Assembly: GCA_031553615.1 (NCBI GenBank)
Contig: JAVBLJ010000025.1
Span: 1 to 34,608, forward strand
Length of the DNA stretch: 34,608 nt
Direction: 5' to 3'
Source of the DNA: WQXF01 sp031553615
GTDB lineage: Bacteria > Bacillota > Clostridia > Christensenellales > Aristaeellaceae
Shown here: piece after piece, positions 1 to 8,069 of the stretch
Layout of the letters: each line of letters opens with the position of its first letter
Position numbering within the stretch: position 1 is the stretch's first letter
Position numbers and translations under genes: made by a program
Notes under the pieces: model-generated
What the model saw: the letters and a program-made list of their open reading frames with translations, nothing else
Told to the model about the DNA's origin: nothing
The model's database searches: none

Positions 1-318
1 GCTGTTTTCAAACCACTCAGGAATTGGCTACACATCAAGGATTTCCGGCCCACTCTACTTGGCGAAGTTACCGCATTTCGAGTCGAGGCCGTTATGACCG
101 CTTCGATACTCCTCCAAGCGCTTTCCTATTATACGGATTCTGTGCTGTGCTGTCAAGCCGAGGTGGGCTACCACACGAAAAAAACGCGCGAAAAAACTCC
201 GAGTAAAAACTCCGCGCCGCGTGGAACTTTTTTCCGGGTCGTGCGTCCAAGAGGTATGCGAACCGAACGGGGCCCACCGGAACGGCATCGAATCACGATT
301 ATAATGGAGGGAAAACCA
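1..318. other. Upstream region without a recognisable gene
   Basis: I see no convincing gene here. Reading frames in both directions are short and resemble nothing I recognise. The stretch has runs of A (for example 178-184 and 193-198) and a duplicated aaaaactccg. It ends in the ribosome-binding site ggaggg at 306-311, which serves the lipoprotein gene starting at 319. A TATAAT lies at 300-305 but has no -35 partner. The region probably holds the tail of an upstream gap plus the 5' leader of the next gene. Confidence 0.4.
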
Positions 319-2118
319 ATGAAGCGCTTGCTCTGTATCCTCGCCTGCCTAGCACTTTTGTTTAGCGCATCCGGATGCGACCGCCTGCAGAATCGCCTGC
401 AATCCATCGTCGATGGGGACCAGTATACCGAAACTGAGATCGGCCTCACCGATACCGCCCCGGCTCCGATCAGCGGGGAACCTTCCCTGCTCACAGAGGT
501 TGCGCCGGGCTCCGGCAAAGCCAAGCTCGCCCCTCTGGAACCCGCCCACGACACGGAATACGAAATGTTCGAAACTGGTACGTTGAGCGGCGGCGCTTAT
601 GCGCCCATCATCCAGGGCACAGCGCCCAATATCGATTTCTACGATCAGCGTCAAAACAACGACGAGTACCCAGCGCTGAGCGAGACCGGCTTCGCGGTGG
701 CGCTGACCAGCCCGCTTTCGACCTTCGCGGCCGATGTAGACACGGCGGCGTACGCTAACATCCGCCGCATGATCCGCCAGCAGCAGACGATCCCGCCCGA
801 TGCCGTGCGCATCGAAGAGATGATCAACGCGTTCACCTACCACTACCCCGCTCCCGAGGGTGATGCGCCGGTGGCCATCTCCACCCAGGTGAGCGTCTGC
901 CCATGGAACGAAAAGAACCTGCTGCTACGCGTCGGCCTCAAGGCGCAGCCCATCGATACGGCCGATCTGCCGCCCTCGAACCTCGTGTTCCTGATCGACG
1001 TATCGGGCAGCATGGATGAGGCCAGCAAACTGCCGCTGGTGCAGCGCAGCTTCACGCTACTGACCGAACAGCTCACCGTGCGCGATCGGGTGTCCATCGT
1101 GGTGTACGCGGGCAGAGATGCCGTGGTGCTTTCGGGCGTGCGGGGCGATGAGCAGGCCAGGATACTGGAAGCCATCGCCGAACCGCAGGCCGGTGGCGGA
1201 ACCAACGGCGCTGCCGGACTCATGACCGCCTACCAGGAGGCAGCACGCTACGCCGGAGAGAGCGTGAACAGTCGCGTTATCCTGGCCACCGATGGCGATT
1301 TCAACATCGGCGTCAGCTCGGAAAGCGAGCTGATCCGCCTGATAGAGGCCGAGCGCGAAAAAGGAATCTTCCTAACGGTGCTGGGCTTTGGCTACGGCAA
1401 CTATAAGGATACCAATCTGGAAGCATTGGCCGATCATGGCAACGGCAACGCCACCTACATCGACAGCATCCATCAGGCGCGCTGCGCGCTGGTGGAGGAG
1501 ATGGGGGCGACGCTGAACACCGTGGCCAAGGATGTGAAGATACAGGTCGAGTTCAACCCTGCGGTGGTGACCAGCTACCGGCTGATCGGCTATGAAAACC
1601 GCCGTCTGGCCGCCGAGGATTTCGCCGATGACACCAAGGATGGCGGCGAGATGGGCGCGGGCCACTGCGTAACCGCGCTCTATGAGCTGGCGCTTGGCGA
1701 TAGCGAAACCGCCACGACCTCGCCGCTCACCTACCAGCAGCAGACCACCACCGATAGCAACGATTACGCCACCGTGCACGTGCGCTACAAGCAGCCGCAG
1801 GGCGACGTGTCCACTGAAATCGTGCACGCGGTGGATGACGCACAGTACACCGATACGCCCGATGCGGATTTTCGGCTGGCTTCGGCCATCGCCGCCTTTG
1901 GGCAGCTGCTTTCGGGCAGCAAGTTCTCGGGCAGCGCGGATCAACGCATGATCCAGGATCAGCTGCAGCCGCTGCTGAGCGAAGACGCGGGCGGGCGCAT
2001 CGTGGAGCTGTACGATCTGGTGCGCACCAGCGGCGGGCTGTATGCCCCGCAGGTTCTGCAGACCGTGGAAACTCCGGGTTGCGACATCACGGATACCAAC
2101 ATCGATCCCATCCATTAA
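319..2118 (+). CDS. YfbK-like von Willebrand factor type A lipoprotein
   Basis: The product is a 599-residue exported lipoprotein. It has a signal peptide with an ASGC lipobox (lipidated Cys20), then a low-complexity acidic/proline linker. Next come a conserved N-terminal vWF module (around residues 110-200), a vWA domain starting near residue 220, and a long C-terminal region of the DUF3520 type. The metal-ion-dependent adhesion site is intact, with DVSGS at residues 227-231 and a later TDGDFN segment. Members of this family (E. coli YfbK) are envelope proteins of unknown ligand, so a protein-binding role at the cell surface is inference. The start is the ATG at 319 because ggaggg lies 7 nt upstream and the signal peptide begins exactly there; the frame is open upstream to 94 but that part looks non-coding. 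The gene stands alone. Confidence 0.85.
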   Translation: MKRLLCILACLALLFSASGCDRLQNRLQSIVDGDQYTETEIGLTDTAPAPISGEPSLLTEVAPGSGKAKLAPLEPAHDTEYEMFETGTLSGGAYAPIIQGTAPNIDFYDQRQNNDEYPALSETGFAVALTSPLSTFAADVDTAAYANIRRMIRQQQTIPPDAVRIEEMINAFTYHYPAPEGDAPVAISTQVSVCPWNEKNLLLRVGLKAQPIDTADLPPSNLVFLIDVSGSMDEASKLPLVQRSFTLLTEQLTVRDRVSIVVYAGRDAVVLSGVRGDEQARILEAIAEPQAGGGTNGAAGLMTAYQEAARYAGESVNSRVILATDGDFNIGVSSESELIRLIEAEREKGIFLTVLGFGYGNYKDTNLEALADHGNGNATYIDSIHQARCALVEEMGATLNTVAKDVKIQVEFNPAVVTSYRLIGYENRRLAAEDFADDTKDGGEMGAGHCVTALYELALGDSETATTSPLTYQQQTTTDSNDYATVHVRYKQPQGDVSTEIVHAVDDAQYTDTPDADFRLASAIAAFGQLLSGSKFSGSADQRMIQDQLQPLLSEDAGGRIVELYDLVRTSGGLYAPQVLQTVETPGCDITDTNIDPIH

Positions 2119-2211
2119 GCCGCAAGCCCCATTCTCGGCCTCCAATCCCGGCCTTTAGGCCCGGATACGGCATGGAACACCTCCACACGTCAGGGCGCCG
2201 CAACGCGCGCT

Positions 2212-2238
2212 CGGATCAGGGGGGGCTCCGCCTATCCG
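2212..2238 (+). terminator. Possible intrinsic terminator after the vWA gene
   Basis: The arms cggatcagg (2212-2220) and cctatccg (2231-2238) pair with one bulge, and a T-rich stretch rich in ctttt and ttt follows (2243-2285). The stem is imperfect and the T tract is interrupted, so the call is weak. Its position between an isolated gene and a new promoter supports it. Confidence 0.35.
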
Positions 2239-2354
2239 GGCCTCTTTCCACCTGTCTTTTCTTCCTGTTTTCCGCATTTTTTCATCTATATTCTTCGTGT
2301 TTTTCTTCTGTTTCCTCGCATTTTAAAATTCCTCCCTTAAAACTTGCGCGACCG

Positions 2355-2383
2355 TTGCACTGCGGATGCTCATGGAGTATAAT
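2355..2383 (+). promoter_or_regulatory. Sigma-A promoter for the phosphoesterase-ktr genes
   Basis: A TTGCAC -35 box (2355-2360) and a perfect TATAAT -10 box (2378-2383) are separated by exactly 17 bp. The expected transcript start, near 2390, is about 20 nt before the start codon at 2410. Confidence 0.8.
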
Positions 2384-2409
2384 AGCCCATCATAGATGCG
2401 GAGGCAGTC

Positions 2410-3162
2410 ATGAGCAAGCGTGTGGTTACCGAATACAGCCTTTCCTCCCCCAAGCTTACGCGCGAGCACACGTTCGCCGTGGTTTCGGATTTGCACAACC
2501 TTCCTTTCGATCCTCTGCCCGCCGCGTGCGCGCGCGCCGAGGCGCTGCTGATCCTCGGGGATTTGGTGCACCAATACCCGCACCATTCCGAGGGCGGACT
2601 CGATTTCCTGCGCCGGATGTCGGCGCGCCTGCCCACCTACTACACCTACGGCAACCACGTGGATTTATGCGACAAGGTCTACGAGGCCGAGGTGCGGAAA
2701 ACCGCGGCGATCCTGCTAAACAACGCAACCTGTCAGGTGGGCGAGCTGGTGCTCGGCGGCCTGCACCTATACGACAAGCCCCGGCCCTACAGCACGCACG
2801 ACCGCCGCGATATCGGCGATGGCAACCGGGCGGCCGGGCGGCACATGCTGGAAGCGCTGGCCCAAGTCGAGGGCTTCCGGCTGCTGCTGAGCCACAAACC
2901 CGAGCACTTTGTGCGCTATATTCGCCCCTACGCCATTGACCTGACCCTCTCGGGCCACGCGCACGGCGGCCAGATACGGGTGCTGGGCCGCGGTCTGTAC
3001 TCCCCCGGTCAGGGCATACTACCCCGGTGGACTCACGGATTCTACGAGCAGAACCGGCTGCTGGTCACTGCCGGCGCCACCAACCGCAAGGTCGTGCCGC
3101 GCTGGGGAAACCCCTGCGAGATCGTGCTGCTGCATTTGTTACCCCAAGGCTCCAAAATTTGA
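2410..3162 (+). CDS. Calcineurin-like metallophosphoesterase (YkuE-like)
   Basis: The 250-residue protein shows every metal-binding block of the calcineurin-like phosphoesterase fold: Asp27-x-His29 in SDLHN, Gly50-Asp51, Gly81-Asn82-His83, His162 in LLSHKPEHF, and the GHAHGG block with His183 and His185. Two metal ions, often Mn or Fe, would sit between these residues and hydrolyse a phosphoester. The substrate cannot be read from sequence. The relatives I think of (YkuE/YaeI group) are usually membrane-tethered, but this copy has no signal peptide or clear membrane segment, so it is probably cytoplasmic. The ATG at 2410 is preceded by ggagg and a good promoter. The ktrB-like gene begins 37 bp after the stop, so the two are probably co-transcribed. 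Confidence 0.88.
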   Translation: MSKRVVTEYSLSSPKLTREHTFAVVSDLHNLPFDPLPAACARAEALLILGDLVHQYPHHSEGGLDFLRRMSARLPTYYTYGNHVDLCDKVYEAEVRKTAAILLNNATCQVGELVLGGLHLYDKPRPYSTHDRRDIGDGNRAAGRHMLEALAQVEGFRLLLSHKPEHFVRYIRPYAIDLTLSGHAHGGQIRVLGRGLYSPGQGILPRWTHGFYEQNRLLVTAGATNRKVVPRWGNPCEIVLLHLLPQGSKI

Positions 3163-3199
3163 AGAATGCCGCAAATCATTCAATAAGGGAGATTTTTAC

Positions 3200-4606
3200 G
3201 TGTTTAACCAGGAGGAGCCCCGTCGTTTGCGCATGTTGATGCGCGTGTTCCGCCATGGCATGGGGCCGACCCGTATCCTCGCCCTCGGCTTTGCGGGCGT
3301 TATCCTGCTCGGCGGCGTGCTGCTGCGCATGCCCTTCTCCACCCACGCCGCCACCCGCGTCAGCTTCCTGGATGCGCTGTTTACCGCCACTTCGGCGGTC
3401 TGCGTTACCGGGCTGAATGTCGTGGAGCCGGGCGCGGTGTTCACCGGGATCGGCCAGGGCGTCATTCTGGTGCTGATCCAGGTCGGCGGGCTGGGGTTCA
3501 TGACCATGGCTACGCTGATCATGATGGTGATGGGCAAGCGCATCAGCCTGAAATCGCGCCTGGTCATCCAGGAATCGATGAACGTCGAGGGCGTGGCCGG
3601 TCTGGTGCGGCTCATTCGCTGGGTGGTGGGCATGACGTTCACCATCGAAGCGCTGGGCGCGCTGCTGCTGAGCCTCCGCTGGGTGCCCATGTTCGGCTGG
3701 AAGCTGGGCGTGATCTACTCCATCTTCCATTCGGTCTCCGCGTTTTGCAATGCGGGATTCGATATCTTCGGCCAAAGCAACAGCCTTGCGCCCTTCGCCA
3801 GCGATCCGCTGGTCGTGCTGACCATCTGCGGGCTGATCGTGCTGGGCGGCCTGGGCTTCGCAACCATTCGCGACGTCAAGCAGCATTGGCGCACCCCGCG
3901 CCTGTTTTCGCTGCACACCAAGCTGGTGCTGACCATGACCACCACGCTGATCGTCATCGGTACGCTGGTCTACTTCGCGCTGGAGTCGGGCAACCTGGGC
4001 ACCCTGGGCGCACCGGGCATTCGCCCCTGGGCGCGACCCCTCATGGCGTTCATGCAATCGGTCACCACCCGCACCGCCGGATTCGCCACCTTTTCCCAAG
4101 CCGAATTGCGCGACGCCAGCAAGCTGTTCAGCGTGGTGCTCATGTTCATCGGCGCTTCCCCGGCCTCCACGGGCGGCGGCGTCAAGACCACCACCCTGGC
4201 CGTGGTGCTCGCCGTGCTCTACAGCGTGATCCGCGGCAGCGAGGATGTGCACATCTTTGGCCGCCGTCTGCCCCGCACCACCGTGATGCGCGCCACCGCG
4301 ATCCTGCTGGTATCGCTGGTGGCGCTGCTGGGACTCACCATGCTGCTGGCCGTGGTGGAGCAGCCGGAGATGCCTGCGGAAGCCTCGCTGATCGATCTGC
4401 TTTTCGAGACCGCCTCGGCCCTGGCAACAGTGGGGCTCTCCGCCAACCTGACGCCCTCGCTGACCATCCCGGGCCGGGTCATGATCATGCTGCTCATGTT
4501 CATGGGCCGGGTAGGGCCGCTGACGCTGACGCTGGCATTCGCCCGCCGCCTGGCCTCCGGCAAGCAAGCCTTGCACTACCCCGAAGGGCACATCATGGTG
4601 GGGTAG
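3200..4606 (+). CDS. ktrB: KtrB/TrkH-type potassium transporter membrane subunit
   Basis: The 468-residue integral membrane protein forms the ion pathway of a Ktr/Trk potassium-uptake system. Four repeated membrane-pore-membrane units are visible through their selectivity-filter loops: CVTGLN near residues 68-73, FCNAGF near 182-187, TRTAGF at 290-295 and ATVGLS near 409-414. Each keeps the glycine that lines the filter. The start is the GTG at 3200, with aaggga 9 nt upstream. The regulatory subunit gene follows after a 92-bp gap, as in other ktrB-ktrA pairs. Length and motif order match KtrB/TrkH; KtrB is preferred because the partner has a single RCK unit. The alternative name TrkH is possible. 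Confidence 0.92.
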   Translation: MFNQEEPRRLRMLMRVFRHGMGPTRILALGFAGVILLGGVLLRMPFSTHAATRVSFLDALFTATSAVCVTGLNVVEPGAVFTGIGQGVILVLIQVGGLGFMTMATLIMMVMGKRISLKSRLVIQESMNVEGVAGLVRLIRWVVGMTFTIEALGALLLSLRWVPMFGWKLGVIYSIFHSVSAFCNAGFDIFGQSNSLAPFASDPLVVLTICGLIVLGGLGFATIRDVKQHWRTPRLFSLHTKLVLTMTTTLIVIGTLVYFALESGNLGTLGAPGIRPWARPLMAFMQSVTTRTAGFATFSQAELRDASKLFSVVLMFIGASPASTGGGVKTTTLAVVLAVLYSVIRGSEDVHIFGRRLPRTTVMRATAILLVSLVALLGLTMLLAVVEQPEMPAEASLIDLLFETASALATVGLSANLTPSLTIPGRVMIMLLMFMGRVGPLTLTLAFARRLASGKQALHYPEGHIMVG

Positions 4607-4627
4607 CCGCATGCGCAGCCCACGGAA

Positions 4628-4663
4628 CATGCGAAACACATGAATCATGCGAACCACACGAAA
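4628..4663 (+). repeat. Two 18-bp imperfect direct repeats between ktrB and ktrA
   Basis: Units at 4628-4645 and 4646-4663 match at 15 of 18 positions and begin with catgcgaa. Each unit is itself roughly two 9-mers. They lie in the intercistronic gap 35 bp before the ktrA start. Confidence 0.6.
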
Positions 4664-4698
4664 CAATATAAGACGACCGAATGCAGGAGGAAACGCAT

Positions 4699-5358
4699 AT
4701 GCCCGCCGCAAAGAAACAGTTTTTGGTTATTGGGCTTGGACAGTTTGGCACCAGCGTCGCCAAGACGCTGACCGATTTGGGCCACGAGGTGTTGGCCATC
4801 GATCAGGACCCCGACCGTGTGAGCGAGGTGGCTGATTTTGTAACACACGCCGTGCAGGCCGACGCGACCGACGAGGAAGCGCTGCAGGCCGTGGGCGTGC
4901 GCAATTTTGACGCCGCGATCGTCACCATCGGCCACAGCGTGCAATCGAGCATATTGGTGACGCTGCTGTGCAAGGATATGGGCGTGCCGAAGGTGGTCGC
5001 CAAGGCGCAGGGCGAGCTGCACGCGCGGGTGCTGGCCCGCATCGGCGCAGACGAGGTGATCTTCCCCGAGCGCGACGTGGGCGAACGGTTGGCGCAACGC
5101 CTCTCCGCCACCAACGTGGAGGATTTGCTGGAGCTTTCCAACGATTATGCGCTAGGCAAAATCAAGACCCCCAAAGGCTGGGTGGGGCGCTCGCTGGCCG
5201 AGCTGGACCTCCGTCAGCGGTATGGCATCAACATCGTAGCCATTCGCCGCATAGACGAAATGCTGACCACGCTCACCGCCAAGGACGTGCTGCGCGAGGG
5301 CGATGAGCTCGTGGTCATCGGCATCCACAAGGACGTTCACCGGCTGGAATCGCTATAA
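4699..5358 (+). CDS. ktrA: KtrA/TrkA-type potassium channel gating protein
   Basis: This 219-residue cytoplasmic RCK protein should assemble as a ring on the inner face of the KtrB-like channel and gate it in response to nucleotide. The N-terminal RCK domain is a Rossmann fold with GLGQFG at residues 12-17 and the acidic residue Asp35 at the end of the second strand, the usual NAD(H)/ATP ribose contact. The C-terminal half (about 130-219) is an RCK-C (TrkA-C) domain, a site for ligands such as c-di-AMP in relatives. The start is the ATG at 4699, since aggagg lies 8 nt upstream; an upstream in-frame ATG at 4681 overlaps that ribosome site and is unlikely. No promoter is visible in the gap after ktrB, so co-transcription is likely. 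Confidence 0.92.
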   Translation: MPAAKKQFLVIGLGQFGTSVAKTLTDLGHEVLAIDQDPDRVSEVADFVTHAVQADATDEEALQAVGVRNFDAAIVTIGHSVQSSILVTLLCKDMGVPKVVAKAQGELHARVLARIGADEVIFPERDVGERLAQRLSATNVEDLLELSNDYALGKIKTPKGWVGRSLAELDLRQRYGINIVAIRRIDEMLTTLTAKDVLREGDELVVIGIHKDVHRLESL

Positions 5359-5451
5359 TCCAGCCGGGTTCACTATCACTCGGCGGCGTTCGGCCCGCTG
5401 CAACACGAATCACAGCAATCCCATGCATACACCCGGAAGGAGGCCCCGAGC

Positions 5452-6273
5452 ATGCCCTCTCAAACTTTTCCCCCACAGGCGCAGCCCTTCCTATTTGAAG
5501 GCGGGAAGCACGGCGTACTGCTGATCCACGGCTTCACTGCCACCCCCGCGCTCGTTCGTCCGCTGGGGGAGGCGTTGCGCGCGGCCAGCGCCGCTGCTGG
5601 CGATCCGTTGACCATCCAGGGCATCCTTTTGCCCGGTCACGGCACCTGCCTGGAGGATATGCGCAGCCACGGCGGCCACCGCCCCTGGCTCAACGCAGCC
5701 CGGGAAGCCTTCGATGCACTGGCGCAACGCTGTGAGTGCGTATCGGTCATCGGGCACTCGATGGGCGGCGTTCTGGCGCTGCTGCTCGCCCAGGAAAAGC
5801 CGGTGCATGCGGTGGTGTCCATCGCCGCGCCCATACGCCTTACGGAGCGCACCTCCTACCTGGCTCCGCTGCTCGGCTGGGCCAAGCCGTTTATTCCCCA
5901 CAAGGAGAAGCACCGCGCGCCCGGATACGACGAAGCCTACGATATCAGCTATGCGGGCATGCCCGTGTGCCGGGTGGGCGACCTGCTGCGCCTGATGCGC
6001 AAGGCCGAGCGCAACCTGGCCCAGGTGCGCTGTCCCCTGCTGGTGATCCAATCGAGGGACGATGAAACCGTGCGCCAAGCCAGCGCAGAGATCATTCACC
6101 AACGCGCAGGCAGCGCGCGCAAGGAACTGTTATGGCTCGAGCATTCGGGCCACGTGTGCACCATTGGGCCGGAGCGCGCGCAGCTTTTTGAAGCCTGCAT
6201 TGCCTTTCTGCGCGGCGTTGAGCCCCTCGGCGCCTGCCCCGGGGAACCTACGGCCCTGCAATCTGCGCTATAG
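5452..6273 (+). CDS. Alpha/beta-hydrolase, Est30-like carboxylesterase
   Basis: The 273-residue protein has the alpha/beta-hydrolase layout of small Bacillus-type carboxylesterases. It has an oxyanion-hole HGFTAT segment at residues 26-31 and the nucleophile elbow GHSMGG at 101-106 (Ser103). The acid is within SRDDETV (Asp203 or Asp204) and the catalytic histidine is His234 in HSGH. No signal peptide is present, so it is cytoplasmic. It should hydrolyse short- to medium-chain acyl esters; monoacylglycerol lipase activity is an alternative. The ATG at 5452 follows aaggagg. It lies about 90 bp after ktrA without a visible terminator between, so it may be read from the same transcript. Confidence 0.88.
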   Translation: MPSQTFPPQAQPFLFEGGKHGVLLIHGFTATPALVRPLGEALRAASAAAGDPLTIQGILLPGHGTCLEDMRSHGGHRPWLNAAREAFDALAQRCECVSVIGHSMGGVLALLLAQEKPVHAVVSIAAPIRLTERTSYLAPLLGWAKPFIPHKEKHRAPGYDEAYDISYAGMPVCRVGDLLRLMRKAERNLAQVRCPLLVIQSRDDETVRQASAEIIHQRAGSARKELLWLEHSGHVCTIGPERAQLFEACIAFLRGVEPLGACPGEPTALQSAL

Positions 6274-6283
6274 AATCCGCGCC

Positions 6284-6319
6284 CCCGATCCGGCTCCCGA
6301 TCCGGCTCCCGATCCGTCC
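6284..6319 (+). repeat. 12-bp tandem repeat after the esterase gene
   Basis: Two exact copies of cccgatccggct (6284-6295 and 6296-6307) and a third copy diverging in its last bases (6308-6319) lie just past the stop codon in untranslated DNA. Confidence 0.75.
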
Positions 6320-6363
6320 TCCAATCCGTTCTGCAACCTGCCGCTCCCCGGCGAAATCCCCCC

Positions 6364-6392
6364 TTGCCTCCCCGCGCATTTTTCGTTATAAT
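6364..6392 (+). promoter_or_regulatory. Sigma-A promoter for the foldase gene
   Basis: TTGCCT (6364-6369) and TATAAT (6387-6392) are spaced by 17 bp. The predicted start near 6399 gives a leader of about 105 nt containing two tandem palindromic repeats. Confidence 0.8.
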
Positions 6393-6412
6393 ACACAGGT
6401 GTCATTTCATGG

Positions 6413-6454
6413 ATATGGTTTAATCGATACTCCGTATGGTTCAATCCATACTCC
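6413..6454 (+). promoter_or_regulatory. Two tandem operator-like repeats in the foldase leader
   Basis: Direct repeats at 6414-6433 and 6435-6454 share 18 of 20 bases with a 21-bp period, two helical turns. The second contains the perfect inverted repeat gtatgg-ttcaat-ccatac (6434-6451); the first is a weaker version of the same palindrome. They begin about 15 bp after the predicted transcript start, a place where a repressor dimer pair could block transcription. No cognate regulator is evident nearby. Confidence 0.55.
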
Positions 6455-6505
6455 AGAATGGAAACACAGGGTTTTCCCGATGATCGAGCGAGAGGAAGAA
6501 ACAAC

Positions 6506-7930
6506 ATGAAGAAATGGATTCAACTCATCGCGATGTCGCTCGCGGTGATCCTGCTTGCGGGCTGCAACCTGATCGCGACCGACGAGGTGCTCAACGCCCA
6601 GACGACGGTGCTGGAAATCAACGGCGAGGCCGTAACCAAGGCAGAGCTAATCAACGTATGGTCCAACAGCATGGAGCAGCAATCGTATCAGGCTCAGATA
6701 TACGGCCAAAGCTTCGATCCTATGGACGCGTCGCTGCGGAAGTACGTGCTCGAGTCGTCGATTTCGGCCGTCATCAGCAACAAAGTCGTGCTGCAAAAGG
6801 GCAAGGAGTTGAATCTCGAATCGTTTACCGAGGAAGAGCTCACCGAGCTCACCTCCGCCGCGCAGAGCAACCTCGATTACTACGCTTCCCTGGTGAAGTC
6901 GCAGTTCTTTGCGAGCACCGCGCTGGAAGGCGACGCGCTGACCGAAGCGATCAACGCCAAGATGACCGAGCTGGGCATCACGCTCGAATCCACGCTCGAT
7001 ACCCAAAAGGATCAGCGCATCGCCGAGCGCGTGCGCGAAGAGACCATCAAGAATGTGACCATCCCCGCCGAGGAGCTCACAGCGGAATATCAGGCCAAGG
7101 TGGAGGAGCAAAAGCAAACCTACACCGCCACCCCCCAGGCCTATGCCGACGATATGATGAACAGCGCCACCATCTACTACGTGCCTGCGGGCTTCCGCTA
7201 CGTCAAGCACGTGCTGCTGGAGTTTGATTCGGAAGCCTCCAGCGCTATTTCCACCCTGAACTCCGAGCTGACCCAGCTGCGCACCCACCGCACCGATCTG
7301 GAAAGCTCCCTGAGCGAGCTGGAGCCAGCAGCCACGGAAGCCGCCCCGGCCGATGCTTCCGCCACGCCCGCGCCCACCGAGGAGCCGCTGACCGAGGAAC
7401 AGATCGCCGCGCGCACAGAAAGCATCAACCTGCTTTACGAGCAGATCGCCCAGGCCGATGCCGACATCTCCACCAAGGAAGCAGCGCTAGCGACCGCGCA
7501 GGACGCCGCCTACGCCGCCCTCCAGCCCAAGATTGAGGAAGTGCAGGCGAAGATCGCGCTGGGCCTGAACTTCGATAAAGTCATCGAGAGCTACGGCGCG
7601 GATGCCGGCATGCAGAGCGAGCCCTTCAAGAGCACCGGGTACCCGGTAACCGAGGGCATGACCACCTACGATGCCGCCTTCCAGGCTGCCTCGATGGCGC
7701 TCGCCGCTGTGGGCGACGTATCGGAGCCGGTGAAATCCACCTTTGGCTGCCACATCATCAAGTATGTAGGCGATTCCGTGGAGGGCGAGATCGGCGAAGC
7801 CGCCGTCAGCGCCGCGCTGACCGAAAGCTTGCTCTCGACCAAGCAGGATGAAACCTACGATGCGGAGCTCAAGACGTGGATTGATTCGGCTAAAATCAAG
7901 CGTTACGACAGCCGCATGGATTTCATCTAA
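6506..7930 (+). CDS. Parvulin-type foldase lipoprotein (SurA/PrsA-like)
   Basis: The 474-residue lipoprotein has a signal peptide ending in LLAGC (lipidated Cys20). A SurA-N-like chaperone region begins with LEINGEAVTKAELINVW near residues 33-50. The C-terminal peptidyl-prolyl isomerase domain of the parvulin class ends in FGCHIIKYVGD. It would act outside the membrane on newly exported proteins. The PPIase domain is split: its first strand (RYVKHVLLEF, about 230-240) is separated from its first helix (about 335) by roughly 90 residues. This insert comprises two coiled-coil helices joined by an Ala/Pro/Thr/Glu linker. The start is the ATG at 6506, preceded by agagga and beginning the signal peptide; earlier codons in the frame lie in the leader. 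It has its own promoter and terminator. Confidence 0.85.
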   Translation: MKKWIQLIAMSLAVILLAGCNLIATDEVLNAQTTVLEINGEAVTKAELINVWSNSMEQQSYQAQIYGQSFDPMDASLRKYVLESSISAVISNKVVLQKGKELNLESFTEEELTELTSAAQSNLDYYASLVKSQFFASTALEGDALTEAINAKMTELGITLESTLDTQKDQRIAERVREETIKNVTIPAEELTAEYQAKVEEQKQTYTATPQAYADDMMNSATIYYVPAGFRYVKHVLLEFDSEASSAISTLNSELTQLRTHRTDLESSLSELEPAATEAAPADASATPAPTEEPLTEEQIAARTESINLLYEQIAQADADISTKEAALATAQDAAYAALQPKIEEVQAKIALGLNFDKVIESYGADAGMQSEPFKSTGYPVTEGMTTYDAAFQAASMALAAVGDVSEPVKSTFGCHIIKYVGDSVEGEIGEAAVSAALTESLLSTKQDETYDAELKTWIDSAKIKRYDSRMDFI

Positions 7931-7977
7931 GCCAATCCCCTATCGCCCTCCCCAGATACACCATATCTGCAAGCCAC

Positions 7978-8008
7978 GAGAGCGGACAACCGTCCGCTCT
8001 CTTTTTTT
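7978..8008 (+). terminator. Intrinsic terminator of the foldase gene
   Basis: A perfect 10-bp stem, gagagcggac (7978-7987) with gtccgctctc (7992-8001), has a 4-nt loop and is followed by seven T residues. Confidence 0.95.
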
Positions 8009-8035
8009 GCTTTCCTCCCCAAAACAGAGTATAAT
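8007..8035 (+). promoter_or_regulatory. Sigma-A promoter for the Imm-5/HAD fusion gene
   Basis: TTGCTT (8007-8012) and TATAAT (8030-8035) are 17 bp apart. The -35 box overlaps the end of the T tract of the preceding terminator, giving a compact gene junction. Confidence 0.75.
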
Positions 8036-8069
8036 GCCGGTAAATTCAACCGCACGCAAAGGAGAGTCT

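Noticed and set aside
300..305. TATAAT before the vWA lipoprotein gene
   Set aside because: No -35 box lies at 16-18 bp and the start would leave almost no leader before the ribosome site. It is probably chance.
2079..2939. 286-codon frame overlapping the phosphoesterase
   Set aside because: It is a shadow frame rich in Arg/Pro/Ala, overlapping a gene with complete catalytic motifs.
3176..4711. 511-codon open frame antisense to ktrB
   Set aside because: It is a GC-rich shadow frame with a His/Gln/Gly-rich composition and no known domain. The plus-strand KtrB has all filter motifs.
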